DNA of 64,000 nt from Bacteroidaceae bacterium (GTDB lineage: Bacteria > Bacteroidota > Bacteroidia > Bacteroidales > Bacteroidaceae): contig JAFQBB010000019.1 of NCBI GenBank assembly GCA_017416805.1, forward strand, positions 34,642-98,641, given 5' to 3'. The translations under genes and the position numbers were made by a program. How positions within the stretch are numbered: position 1 is the stretch's first letter; each line of letters starts with the position of its first letter. The notes beneath the pieces were generated by a model. The model was not told the origin of the DNA. It did not search any database and saw only the letters and a list, made by a program, of their open reading frames with translations. Shown piece by piece: positions 24,708 through 33,308 of the stretch.

Positions 24708-25172
24708 ATGGCATATATGTCGGAAGAAGGCTACAACAAATTAGTAGCCGAGTTAAGAGAAATGGAAACAGTCCAACGTCCTGAGATTTCAAGGCAAATT
24801 GCAGAGGCGCGCGACAAGGGTGACTTGTCAGAGAATTCAGAATATGATGCAGCCAAAGAGGCACAAGGCATGTTGGAATTAAAGATCAGTAATCTGAAAG
24901 CCATCATCAGCGAAGCCAAGATTATTGACACCTCCAAATTGGATACCAGTACCGTACAAATTCTCTCAAAGGTCGAGATGAAAAACGTGAAAAATGGCAT
25001 GAAAATGGTATATACCATTGTATCAGAAAGTGAAGCTAATCTGAAGGAAGGAAAAATCTCGGTAAATACTCCTATAGCACAAGGATTGTTGGGCAAGAAA
25101 GTGGGCGATGTAGCAGAAATCACCATCCCACAAGGAAAGATTACATTGGAAATTGTAAACATTTCATTCTAA
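24708..25172 (+). CDS. greA: Transcription elongation factor GreA
   Basis: A 154-residue factor that rescues backtracked RNA polymerase by stimulating transcript cleavage through the secondary channel. The N-terminal coiled coil carries the acidic tip DKGDLSENSEYDAAKE (residues about 39-54), with the catalytic Asp/Glu pair. The C-terminal FKBP-like domain holds LLGKKVGDVAEITIPQG. It is followed after 7 bp by the HIT gene, a common pairing in Bacteroidetes. The leader contains an intrinsic terminator, so expression may be attenuated. Confidence 0.95.
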   Translation: MAYMSEEGYNKLVAELREMETVQRPEISRQIAEARDKGDLSENSEYDAAKEAQGMLELKISNLKAIISEAKIIDTSKLDTSTVQILSKVEMKNVKNGMKMVYTIVSESEANLKEGKISVNTPIAQGLLGKKVGDVAEITIPQGKITLEIVNISF

Positions 25173-25179
25173 TTCTATT

Positions 25180-25572
25180 ATGGCAAGTATTTTTACACGA
25201 ATTGTTGCCGGGGAGATTCCCAGTTACAAGATTGCAGAAAACGAGCAATTCTATGCCTTCCTTGATATAAACCCTTTACAGAAAGGACATACATTAGTTA
25301 TTCCCAAACGTGAAGTGGACTATATCTTCGACCTTGAAGACGAGGAATTGGCAGCAATGCATCTTTTTGCCAAGAAGATAGCAAACGCTATCCGCAAGAC
25401 CTTTGATTGTAAAAAAGTTGGTGTTGCAGTTATGGGAATGGAAGTGCCTCATGCACACATCCATCTCATTCCTATCAATAAGGAAAAAGATATGGTTTTC
25501 TCCAATCCGAAGCTGAAACTTTCTCGAGAAGAATTTGAGGAAATAGCAAAAGCTATACAGAAAAATATGTAA
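25180..25572 (+). CDS. HIT family (HinT-like) nucleotide hydrolase
   Basis: A 130-residue histidine-triad protein. It begins with the HinT pattern IFTRIVAGEIPSYKI, and the triad HAHIHLIP (residues about 89-96) contains the nucleophilic histidine. HinT enzymes hydrolyse adenosine phosphoramidates and aminoacyl-adenylates. It lies 7 bp after greA and ends the operon before a terminator. Confidence 0.93.
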   Translation: MASIFTRIVAGEIPSYKIAENEQFYAFLDINPLQKGHTLVIPKREVDYIFDLEDEELAAMHLFAKKIANAIRKTFDCKKVGVAVMGMEVPHAHIHLIPINKEKDMVFSNPKLKLSREEFEEIAKAIQKNM

Positions 25573-25647
25573 AAACACATCAAGAAGTGTGCTCCACTCT
25601 TTAATCCAAGACCACAAATAGGGGTCAACAAGTCTCAGTAATACAAA

Positions 25648-25690
25648 AATAAAGCCCTTTGTAAATAAAAAGATTACAAATGGCTTTATT
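25648..25690. terminator. Terminator between HIT gene and tRNA-Leu
   Basis: AATAAAGCC..TTTGTAA pairs with TTACAAA..GGCTTTATT around a short A-rich loop, with one unpaired base on each side. T-rich on both strands, so it can end both the plus-strand greA-HIT unit and the minus-strand tRNA unit. Confidence 0.7.
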
Positions 25691-25699
25691 GTATGTGAG

Positions 25700-25784
25700 T
25701 ACTCGAAGCGGGACTTGAACCCGCACAGCCGCAATGGCCAAGGGATTTTAAGTCCCTCGTGTCTACCGATTCCACCATTCGAGC
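25700..25784 (-). tRNA. tRNA-Leu (TAA)
   Basis: An 85-nt class II tRNA on the minus strand. Acceptor GCTCGAA/TTCGAGT (G-U first pair), anticodon stem AGGGA/TCCCT with loop CTTAAAA (anticodon TAA), a long variable arm and T-loop TTCAAGT. Confidence 0.94.
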
Positions 25785-25805
25785 ATCCTTTTGTGGGGAG
25801 GGAAG

Positions 25806-25878
25806 AGCGGAAAACGAGGCTCGAACTCGCGACCCCAACCTTGGCAAGGTTGTGCTCTACCAACTGAGCTATTTCCGC
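25806..25878 (-). tRNA. tRNA-Gly (GCC)
   Basis: A 73-nt cloverleaf on the minus strand, acceptor GCGGAAA, anticodon stem CAACC/GGTTG around loop TTGCCAA, anticodon GCC. It is 21 bp upstream of tRNA-Leu and shares its promoter. Confidence 0.95.
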
Positions 25879-25911
25879 ATAATCTTGAGGGTTGCTTTTC
25901 TAATTCGGGCG

Positions 25912-25942
25912 CAAAGATAGGTCAAATTCTTAATCTGGCCAA
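25912..25942 (-). promoter_or_regulatory. Promoter of the tRNA-Gly/tRNA-Leu unit
   Basis: On the minus strand TTGG (25942-25939), 19 bp, TATCTTTG (25919-25912), about 33 bp before tRNA-Gly. Confidence 0.7.
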
Positions 25943-26241
25943 GTTTTTTGAGAGTTTTTTTAAGTTTTCACTATTCTAAACCATCTATTTTGAGCTATAA
26001 CCTATAAGGCCTAAATCTTCTATAGCCAACCGTCTGAACCGCTTCCTCATGTGGGTAAAATGGATATGTGATATTCTCCACCATGGGCAGTTATATTCTT
26101 TTGTGGGCACATCAGTTTGTCTTTCCTATAAAGATAAACGATGAAGAGGGGGGGGGAGAGGTATTGTAACTGGAAAAGTTTGATTTTTGTGCAAAAAAAA
26201 GAAGGAAAAGGAAGGTGTTCTGGGACTGTGTCATCAAAAAT
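25943..26241. other. Intergenic stretch with a G9 tract, no gene seen
   Basis: Between the tRNA promoter and the end of the amidase gene. Contains a run of nine G at 26148-26156. I see no coding frame with family signal, no promoter pair and no stable terminator here. Confidence 0.5.
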
Positions 26242-27048
26242 TCAAGGTTTATAGTCTGAGGCTATTCCATCGGCGATCCATCGTGCTAATGCCTGGCGAT
26301 TGCTAGGGATAATCAAACGTTTTTGGTCTTGTTTATTGCGAATATTCCCAAGTTCCAAGAAAACCCCTACGGGTGCAGTATTACGTAGCACATACAGGTT
26401 GCGTTCGCTCACCGTTCCTGTAAATCCTCTTCCTGGCTGATGTTTCTTGTATTTAGCTTCGAATGTTGAACGTATTTTGTTTGCCAATTGTTTGCCCAAT
26501 TTGCTTCCTTTGGCATGATAGAAATAAACATCCGTTTGCTTGCTTGCACTACGACTGTCTATATGAATAAAAATGGCTCTTTTATATTTACTTTTATCCT
26601 TACGGTATAGTTCATTAATTTTAGCAACTCGTTGATATAGCCGGTCTGTTTGGTTAAGGGGAATCTCTTTTCCCATGCATGTCTCTCGTTTGCTGTTTGG
26701 TAAAATACGCCCTTCGCGTATTCCATCTTTTTTATCTTGGATGATGATGTGCACCTTGGCACCACGCTGCATCAATTCACGTGCCAGTCTCAGTATGATA
26801 TCGTAAGCATATTCATCTTCGTGTAGAGGTCGGCCTTGATAGATACCGATGGCACCAGGGTCTGGACCTCCATGTCCTGCAACTAAATAAAAACAAGCAC
26901 CAGACAAATCATTTGAAGCGATGGTATAATTTGCCAATGCTTTCCCGAAAAGAGGTTCCTTCCTTGTTTGTCCTTTATTGTTTTGGGCTTGGATAGGAAG
27001 CAGTAAGGATAATAAAACAAAGATAAAATATAAGAGGAGAGCTTTCAT
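26242..27048 (-). CDS. N-acetylmuramoyl-L-alanine amidase (Amidase_3 type)
   Basis: A 268-residue exported zinc amidase that cuts the bond between MurNAc and the stem peptide. Signal peptide KALLLYFIFVLLSLLLPIQA. Zn ligands and catalytic residues appear in the expected order: His in VAGHGGPDPGA, Glu in PLHEDEYAYD, His in AIFIHIDSRS, and the catalytic Glu in GVFLELGNIRN. Downstream of and only 26 bp from an outer-membrane protein gene on the same strand, so both are probably cotranscribed. A role in cell separation or wall turnover is likely; no cell-wall-binding repeats are present. Confidence 0.9.
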   Translation of the reverse strand: MKALLLYFIFVLLSLLLPIQAQNNKGQTRKEPLFGKALANYTIASNDLSGACFYLVAGHGGPDPGAIGIYQGRPLHEDEYAYDIILRLARELMQRGAKVHIIIQDKKDGIREGRILPNSKRETCMGKEIPLNQTDRLYQRVAKINELYRKDKSKYKRAIFIHIDSRSASKQTDVYFYHAKGSKLGKQLANKIRSTFEAKYKKHQPGRGFTGTVSERNLYVLRNTAPVGVFLELGNIRNKQDQKRLIIPSNRQALARWIADGIASDYKP

Positions 27049-27074
27049 CGCAGGACTTGTTCGTAATTCAGATG

Positions 27075-28145
27075 TCAGAAAAGTTTTGAGAGTATAAATT
27101 TCTCGGGATAGATACGCAGGATTATCAGCTGTGAATTGTCAATCTTCTTTTCTGTATAATGGAATGAAGCAGTCACGTGACATTGGATATAATTCTTATT
27201 TAATAGATAAAATGTAACATCTGTCCGGTTATACAGGTTGCTCCGATAGTATGGATCTCCTTGGTGAAGTGCTATTCCGTATGTATCATAATCAGAGAAC
27301 TGTTCCTTTCCGGCATATAAGCGATCGCGTAATTCAAAACGCCATTTTCTGAATTTTACATCACCTAAAAATCCTACAGGCAGTTTCCATTTCATATCTG
27401 TTCGGTCGCGATTACATGAAAGCATCATACCTATATTTATAGTAAAGGCATCAAGCCAATTGAGACGGCTACTTTCCACTCCTATATATGGATTCAACAT
27501 CAATTTGTCATAAACATAAAAGTTTTCCGATTCTTCTGGTACAGAGAAATGCGTAAGCTGGAAATTCCAACCTGCATAAAACTCTTTTTTATTAAAACGT
27601 CCGTCACTGACAATTTCGAATATTTCGCGTTCGGTAGGCCCTTGTTTGTTACGCCAATTGCAATATAGTTCTGCATATCCATTGCGCCCTGTATATTGAA
27701 TAAGAGCTCCACTTAAGTTTGGAGAATAATAGCGTATAGAGTCGTAAAGAAATATATCAGGAAGTTCAGACTTCAGTCGTTCACGCGGAAAAGCCCCAAA
27801 CGCCCCAGAAAAATGTCCTTGTTCATAGTGGTAATAAAAGGTGAAAGCAGTTTCTGCCAATCCCTTCTCTCCAAAGTTTTTAATACCCAATCCGCCTATC
27901 ATTATTTGGTTGGCCCCGAATTGCAAACCTATTTCTCCAGCCAATTGTGATCCGAAAATGGTTTGAGAACGTTGATAGGGGCTATTTACTTCCCGGTTAT
28001 CAAAAAAATTGTAGTTGGTTACCCCCAATACGATATCAGCCTTTCTTTTCTCTTGTGCACAAAGGCTTGAAGAGGCATCTATAAGAAAAGAGACTATAAT
28101 TAGCATGAACCAGTTGGTACGCAAAAGATTTAAGATTCTTGGCAT
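27075..28145 (-). CDS. Putative outer-membrane beta-barrel protein upstream of amidase
   Basis: A 356-residue protein with a signal peptide (LLRTNWFMLIIVSFLIDASSSLCA, cut before QEKRKAD). The mature part consists of alternating strands with many Tyr, Phe and Asn and Gly-rich turns, such as IGLQFGANQIMIGGLGIKNFG, AFTFYYHYEQGHFSGAFGAF and GYAELYCNWRNK, and ends in Phe (ILSKLF). It looks like a 14- to 16-strand barrel. I do not recognise a named family. Its -7 box TATATTTG (28184-28177, minus strand) faces away from the divergent PBP2 gene. Confidence 0.65.
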   Translation of the reverse strand: MPRILNLLRTNWFMLIIVSFLIDASSSLCAQEKRKADIVLGVTNYNFFDNREVNSPYQRSQTIFGSQLAGEIGLQFGANQIMIGGLGIKNFGEKGLAETAFTFYYHYEQGHFSGAFGAFPRERLKSELPDIFLYDSIRYYSPNLSGALIQYTGRNGYAELYCNWRNKQGPTEREIFEIVSDGRFNKKEFYAGWNFQLTHFSVPEESENFYVYDKLMLNPYIGVESSRLNWLDAFTINIGMMLSCNRDRTDMKWKLPVGFLGDVKFRKWRFELRDRLYAGKEQFSDYDTYGIALHQGDPYYRSNLYNRTDVTFYLLNKNYIQCHVTASFHYTEKKIDNSQLIILRIYPEKFILSKLF

Positions 28146-28279
28146 GAGGCTTATCAGTATTGTTTTATGTTTTGTGCAAATATAATGCTATTTTGACAAA
28201 TTCTTCTCAATTCCTGATAATTTTGTCATATTTCCAAAAGTAAAACAATGCTTCTGGCAAAAGTGAACACAAAAAACTG

Positions 28280-28287
28280 TATTTTTG
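28280..28287 (+). promoter_or_regulatory. -7 box of the PBP2 gene
   Basis: TATTTTTG fits TAnnTTTG and would give a leader of only about 15 nt. No clear -33 TTTG is present 19-20 bp upstream. Confidence 0.45.
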
Positions 28288-28308
28288 CAGGCAAAATAAT
28301 GCATCAGG

Positions 28309-30153
28309 ATGAAAAAACATAGTCTGGATAATCGAAAATATGTCATAGGAAGTGTAGTCGTGGGTATTGTACTCATTTACATCTTTCGCCTGTTTTCGTT
28401 ACAGATAGTGAGTGAAGAATACAAAAAACATGCGGACAGCAATGCTTTTCTGAAAAAAACTCAATATCCTTCTCGTGGTGTCATGTACGATCGCTATGAC
28501 AGTCTTTTGGTATATAACCAACTTGCCTATGATGTCACATTCATTCCACGTGAGGTAGAAGTCTTTGACACTCTTGACCTTTGCAATTCGTTAGGCATCA
28601 CTTTGGAGTATTTTGAGAAACGAATGAAGGATATACGTAATCGAAAACTTAATCCTGGATATTCACGTTTTACACATCAAACATTGCTTACTCAGTTGTC
28701 AAGTGAAGAGTTTTCGGTATTTCAAGAAAAACTTTTTCGTTTTCCCGGATTTTACGTACAAAGGCGCAGCATCCGTCAATATAGCTGTAATGTAGGAGCT
28801 CATGTGTTGGGTGATGTTGCAGAAGTTTCTAAAAAAGATATTGAAAACTATGAATACTACAAACGTGGGGACTATATAGGAAAACAAGGAATAGAGCGAT
28901 TCTATGAAAAACAATTGCGAGGAGAAAAAGGAGTCGAAATTTTGCTTCGTGATGTGCATGGACGTATTCAAGGCCGTTACATGGACGGAGCGATGGACAT
29001 AGCTTCAACTCCAGGGAAAAATCTTAAATTGGGATTAGACATAAAGCTCCAAGCATTGGGTGAACATCTGCTGGAAGGAAAGATTGGTAGTATTGTGGCC
29101 ATTGAACCTAAAACGGGTGAAATCCTCTGTATGGTAAGTGCGCCTTCATTTGACCCTCATATGATGGTCGGTCGCCAACGGGGAGTAAATCATCTGGAGT
29201 TGTCGCGCGATGGATGGAAGCCCCTGCTTAACCGTGCCATTATGGGGTCTTATCCGCCAGGTTCCACATTCAAGACATCGCAAGCTCTTACATTTCTTGA
29301 AGAAGGTATCATTAATGAGCATACTGCCTATCCTTGTCATGGCGGATTTGTCCATCGTGGCTTACGGGTAGGTTGTCATGCCCATAGCTCGCCTATCTCT
29401 GTCATTCCTTCATTGGCAACTTCATGCAATGCTTTTTATTGTTGGGGGCTTTATTATATGATAGGTTCGCGTAGTAAATATGGTTCAGTGCAGAATGCCA
29501 TGAATCGTTGGCGAGACTATATGGTCTCTATGGGATTTGGTTATCCTCTTGGTGTGGATTTGCCGGGAGAGAAGCGTGGACTTATCCCCAATGCGCAATA
29601 TTATGACAAGGCTTACCGTGGTTCATGGAACGGTATGACTATCATCAGTATTTCCATCGGACAGGGTGAAGTGAACCTTACCCCCCTTCAGATTGCAAAT
29701 CTTGGGGCCACCATTGCCAATCGGGGTTATTTCATCACTCCTCACGTCGTGAAAGAAATAGAAGGTGTTCCTCTTGACACACTTTATACGACTCCTCGTT
29801 ATACAATGGTTTCAGAAAAAAACTATGGCATCATAGTGGAAGGAATGCGTCAGGCCGTATTGAATGGAACTTGCCGTGGGGCAGATTTGCCTGGAATTGA
29901 AGTGTGCGGCAAGACAGGAACGGCCCAGAACCGTGGTAAAGACCATTCTATTTTTATGGGATTTGCCCCCAAGGATAATCCTCAAATAGCTGTTGCCGTA
30001 TATGTAGAGAATGGAGGCTTTGGTGCGACTTTTGGTGTACCCATTGGTGCGCTCATTATGGAACAATACATCAATGGAAGGCTTTCTCCCGAAAGTCAGG
30101 CTAAGGTTGACTACATCCGTGAGCGTGCTATTTATTATGATGGCGACAGATAG
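28309..30153 (+). CDS. mrdA: Penicillin-binding protein 2 (elongasome transpeptidase)
   Basis: A 614-residue class B PBP: one N-terminal span (residues 11-31), a pedestal/dimerisation domain (about 50-230, with SRGVMYDRYDSLLVYN and the VLGDVAEVS segment) and a transpeptidase domain. The active-site motifs are SxxK at Ser319-Lys322 (PPGSTFKTS), SxN in TSCNAFY, and KTG in VCGKTGTAQNRG. It cross-links side-wall peptidoglycan with RodA. In related genomes mrdA normally lies in an mreBCD-mrdA-rodA cluster. Here the upstream gene is divergent and the next gene is an acyl-CoA ligase with its own promoter, so it stands alone. Start codon has little alternative. Confidence 0.94.
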   Translation: MKKHSLDNRKYVIGSVVVGIVLIYIFRLFSLQIVSEEYKKHADSNAFLKKTQYPSRGVMYDRYDSLLVYNQLAYDVTFIPREVEVFDTLDLCNSLGITLEYFEKRMKDIRNRKLNPGYSRFTHQTLLTQLSSEEFSVFQEKLFRFPGFYVQRRSIRQYSCNVGAHVLGDVAEVSKKDIENYEYYKRGDYIGKQGIERFYEKQLRGEKGVEILLRDVHGRIQGRYMDGAMDIASTPGKNLKLGLDIKLQALGEHLLEGKIGSIVAIEPKTGEILCMVSAPSFDPHMMVGRQRGVNHLELSRDGWKPLLNRAIMGSYPPGSTFKTSQALTFLEEGIINEHTAYPCHGGFVHRGLRVGCHAHSSPISVIPSLATSCNAFYCWGLYYMIGSRSKYGSVQNAMNRWRDYMVSMGFGYPLGVDLPGEKRGLIPNAQYYDKAYRGSWNGMTIISISIGQGEVNLTPLQIANLGATIANRGYFITPHVVKEIEGVPLDTLYTTPRYTMVSEKNYGIIVEGMRQAVLNGTCRGADLPGIEVCGKTGTAQNRGKDHSIFMGFAPKDNPQIAVAVYVENGGFGATFGVPIGALIMEQYINGRLSPESQAKVDYIRERAIYYDGDR

Positions 30154-30214
30154 GAATTGGCATTATTGATGAAGGAGTGGACAAGGCGTGAAGAAGGCTT
30201 TTTCTGAACATATT

Positions 30215-30245
30215 TTTGCATTTAATATTATTTGTTGTATCTTTG
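30215..30245 (+). promoter_or_regulatory. Promoter of the acyl-CoA ligase gene
   Basis: TTTG at 30215-30218, 19 bp, TATCTTTG at 30238-30245. Leader of about 30 nt. Confidence 0.75.
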
Positions 30246-30283
30246 CGCCCGATAACTGTTTAAAATGAAACTAATTTAAGAAT

Positions 30284-32185
30284 ATGAAGAAAACACTTGT
30301 AGATTTGTTTGAAGCGTCGGTCAGCAAATATCCTAACAACACTTTCTTGTTGGAGAAGACCGGCAAACAGTTTGAACCTACCACCTATACAGAGGTAAAG
30401 AAACAGGTATATCGTCTTGGTGCCGGTTTGCAAGCCTTGGGTGTGAAAAAGGGTGATACCATGGCTCTGTTGAGCGAGGGACGTAACTTATGGGTCATTG
30501 GCGAACTGGCCATGTTTTATGCCGGAGCAGTCAATGTTCCACTAAGCATCAAATTGGAGGAGAGCAACGACCTGCTGTTCCGCCTGAAGCATGGCGATGT
30601 GAAGTATATAATGGTCAGCGGTACACAGTTGAAGAAAGTGCGTGCCATCAAGGATCAGTTGACATTGGTGGAAAAAGTGATTGTGTTTGACGAGCAGAAG
30701 GAATATGAGGACAAGGAGATTGCTCTGGCTGAAGTGCTCAATATGGGTGACGAGTTCCTGAAGACACATACGATGGACGAGTTTCTCAGTGTGGGACGCT
30801 CCATCCAGAACGATGACTACGCTACAATCACCTATACCAGCGGTACGACGGCCGACCCTAAGGGAGTGGTACTTACTCACCGTAACTACACGGCCAACGT
30901 GGAGCAAGCTCTCACATTGGTGCACATTACCGAGGAGTGGCGTACACTCATCATCTTGCCTCTCGACCATTGCTTTGCACACGTGGTAGGATTCTACATC
31001 ATGATGTCTGTAGGTGCTACGGCTGCCACCGTACAAGTGGGCCGCACACCATTGGAGTCGCTGAAGAACATACCTCTTAACATTAAGGAGGTTCGTCCCC
31101 ACTTCATCCTCAGTGTGCCTGCCTTGGCCAAGACGTTCAAGAAGAACATCGAGCAAGGTATCCGCGCCAAGGGAAAGACCACACTGCGCCTGTTTAACAT
31201 CGGATTGAAGGTGCGTCAGATTTACTTTGGTGAGAGCAACCTCGACTTCAAGGGATGGCGCTATCTCTTGAAACCTCTCGTATGGATGTTTGACAAGATT
31301 CTGTTCTCCAAGGTGCGCGAGAACTTTGGTGGCGAACTGCGCTTCTTCATTGGCGGAGGTGCCCTGTTGGACAAAGACCTCCAAAAGTTCTACGTAGGTG
31401 TAGGAATGCCCATGTATCAGGGCTACGGTTTGAGCGAAGCCACGCCGGTAATTTCCAGCAATGGTCCCGACCTCTATCGGTTCGGTTCAAGCGGCAAACT
31501 CGTAAAACCCATCGAACTGAAGATTTGCGACAGCGAAGGCAAAGAAGTGCCATTGGGCGAAATGGGCGAAATCGTAGTGAAAGGCGAGAACGTGATGGCC
31601 GGATACTGGAAGAATCCCGAATCGACTGCCGACACTGTGCGCGACGGATACCTCTATACCGGCGACCTTGGCTACATGACCAAGGAAGGTCTGCTCTACG
31701 TGAAGGGACGCTTCAAGAGTCTGCTTATCAGTAGTGACGGTGAAAAGTACAGTCCCGAAGGAATCGAGGAGTCACTTGTCGAGAAGTCATGTTACATCGA
31801 TCAAGTGATGCTCTACAACAACCAGTCGGCCTACACTACTGCCGTCATCGTCCCCAACCGTGACCAGCTCACCCGCAAATTGAAGGAGCAGGGTCTCAGT
31901 CTCGACACCGAGGAAGGCCGCAAGGCTGCCCTGCAGAAGCTGGAAAGCGAACTGAACAAGTACAAGAAGGGTGGCGAGTTCGAAGGCATGTTCCCCGAGC
32001 GTTGGCTGCCCAGCTGCTTCGCCGTGTTGGCCGAGCCGTTCACCGAGCAGAACCAGATGATCAACAGCACCATGAAGATGGTGCGCGGCAAGATTGAGAA
32101 GGCATACGCCGACCGAATTGCCTACATGTACACAGCGGAAGGCAAGCAGTTGCTTAACCGGCAGAACCTGGATGCGTTGAAATAA
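30284..32185 (+). CDS. Long-chain fatty acid--CoA ligase (FadD15-like)
   Basis: A 633-residue ANL-superfamily adenylate-forming enzyme that activates fatty acids to acyl-CoA. The P-loop-like A3 motif is YTSGTTADPKGVVLTH (residues about 184-199), A5 is GYGLSEATPVIS, A7 is YTGDLGYM, A8 is GRFKSLLISSDGEKYSPEGIEE, and the catalytic Lys of A10 is in the GKIEKAYADR region. Length and motifs match the long-chain bacterial AMP-binding group. Codon use is biased to C- and G-ending codons in the second half, suggesting high expression. Monocistronic, with its own promoter and terminator. Confidence 0.92.
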   Translation: MKKTLVDLFEASVSKYPNNTFLLEKTGKQFEPTTYTEVKKQVYRLGAGLQALGVKKGDTMALLSEGRNLWVIGELAMFYAGAVNVPLSIKLEESNDLLFRLKHGDVKYIMVSGTQLKKVRAIKDQLTLVEKVIVFDEQKEYEDKEIALAEVLNMGDEFLKTHTMDEFLSVGRSIQNDDYATITYTSGTTADPKGVVLTHRNYTANVEQALTLVHITEEWRTLIILPLDHCFAHVVGFYIMMSVGATAATVQVGRTPLESLKNIPLNIKEVRPHFILSVPALAKTFKKNIEQGIRAKGKTTLRLFNIGLKVRQIYFGESNLDFKGWRYLLKPLVWMFDKILFSKVRENFGGELRFFIGGGALLDKDLQKFYVGVGMPMYQGYGLSEATPVISSNGPDLYRFGSSGKLVKPIELKICDSEGKEVPLGEMGEIVVKGENVMAGYWKNPESTADTVRDGYLYTGDLGYMTKEGLLYVKGRFKSLLISSDGEKYSPEGIEESLVEKSCYIDQVMLYNNQSAYTTAVIVPNRDQLTRKLKEQGLSLDTEEGRKAALQKLESELNKYKKGGEFEGMFPERWLPSCFAVLAEPFTEQNQMINSTMKMVRGKIEKAYADRIAYMYTAEGKQLLNRQNLDALK

Positions 32186-32211
32186 AACATCAATAATTTC
32201 TTACATTCTGA

Positions 32212-32241
32212 GGGCCTTGGACAGACGTTCCAGGCCCTTTT
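32212..32241 (+). terminator. Terminator of the acyl-CoA ligase gene
   Basis: GGGCCTTGG pairs with CCAGGCCC with one bulged T, followed by TTTT. Begins about 26 bp after the stop codon. Confidence 0.75.
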
Positions 32242-32258
32242 CGCAGATGCCAATCGGA

Positions 32259-32344
32259 CCCCACGCGTGGGGTACCATCATACCCCACGCGTGGGGTATC
32301 GATATAGGGCACGCGTGGGGTGCAAAGGTACCCCACGCGTGGGT
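32259..32344. repeat. Four-palindrome array 3 (CCCCACGCGTGGGG x4, 24-bp period)
   Basis: Copies at 32259-32272 and 32283-32296 are perfect 14-bp palindromes (16 bp with flanking A/T). Copies at 32307-32320 and 32331-32344 have two and one changed bases on one arm. Starts are exactly 24 bp apart, giving 10-bp spacers that start with T and end with A. It lies between the convergent acyl-CoA ligase and rubrerythrin genes, 17 bp after the terminator. The remaining 180 bp up to the rubrerythrin stop hold no other feature. Confidence 0.92.
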
Positions 32345-32526
32345 TGTAACGAACTGATTACAAGCATCTTACAAACACCGATGGAGAAGTTTTATCTACA
32401 GACACAGAAATACGAAATTTCATTACATACTAACGGGAATGTGTATCATAATGAAGCCATTTGTTTTTTTAGGCACGGATTTTATTTTTGACCTTACCCT
32501 CTGACAAAACTGCCACCACTTCAAGT

Positions 32527-33105
32527 TCAGAAGTTCACCTCCTCCAACTGGAAGTAAGCCCTTTCGTGCAGACATGCCGGACACTTGGCCGGAGCCTCCT
32601 TGCCCCGGTGTATGTATCCGCACTTGCGGCATTGCCATACAACCTCCTGCTCCCGTCTGAATACCTGCTCGCGCTCAATGTTCATCATCAGCCGCTGGTA
32701 ACGCTTCTCGTGCGCCTGTTCCGCGATGATAATCCGGCGGTACATTTCTGCCACGGCCGGGAATCCCTCCTTGTCTGCCACCTCGGCAAAGGCAGGATAT
32801 AGCTCGAAAGCCTCCTCGTGTTCGCCTGCAGCCGCTTCTTTCAGGTTCTGCAAAGTTGTCCCGATAACTCCGGCAGGGTAAGTAGCCGTAATACTGACCA
32901 TTCCCCCTTCAAGAAACTTGAACATGCGTTTGGCATGCATCCGTTCCTGTTCTGCTGTTTCAAGGAAAATGGCAGCAATCTGTTCGTATCCCTCTTTTAT
33001 GGCAGCTTTGGCAAAAAACGTGTACCGGTTTCTTGCCTGTGACTCTCCTGCAAACGACGTGAGCAGATTCTTCTCTGTCAACGTCCCCTTAATACTTTTG
33101 CTCAT
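32527..33105 (-). CDS. Rubrerythrin
   Basis: A 192-residue peroxide-reducing protein of anaerobes. N-terminal ferritin-like di-iron four-helix bundle with ligands in AGESQARNRY, ETAEQERMHAKR, GEHEEAF and IAEQAHEKR. The C-terminal rubredoxin-like domain has CRKCGY (residues about 158-163) and CPACLHERA, forming the Fe(SCys)4 site. It reduces H2O2 using electrons from rubredoxin, and a rubredoxin gene lies 2 kb away at 35106-35267 on the same strand. Oxidative-stress regulation is expected but no PerR/OxyR-like site was identified. Confidence 0.95.
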   Translation of the reverse strand: MSKSIKGTLTEKNLLTSFAGESQARNRYTFFAKAAIKEGYEQIAAIFLETAEQERMHAKRMFKFLEGGMVSITATYPAGVIGTTLQNLKEAAAGEHEEAFELYPAFAEVADKEGFPAVAEMYRRIIIAEQAHEKRYQRLMMNIEREQVFRREQEVVWQCRKCGYIHRGKEAPAKCPACLHERAYFQLEEVNF

Positions 33106-33308
33106 GATTAAATGAATTTAGTTTCCCGATGGAAACAATATGACCAATCAAAAAGTTTGCATTTTATCCATTTTTGGACATTTTTCACTTTGCAGGGTAA
33201 AAAAGTGGCAGCCAATAGCATTCCTTTGTCATTTTTTACTATTTTTGCAACGGTTTTGTAACCATCGTGTAAATAGCATGTAATATAATAACCTTTTTAT
33301 AGAAAAGT

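Noticed and set aside
26148-26156. Second G9 tract as a phase-variation site
   Set aside because: It lies downstream of the amidase stop and over 200 bp from the tRNA promoter, with no promoter or coding frame it could switch.
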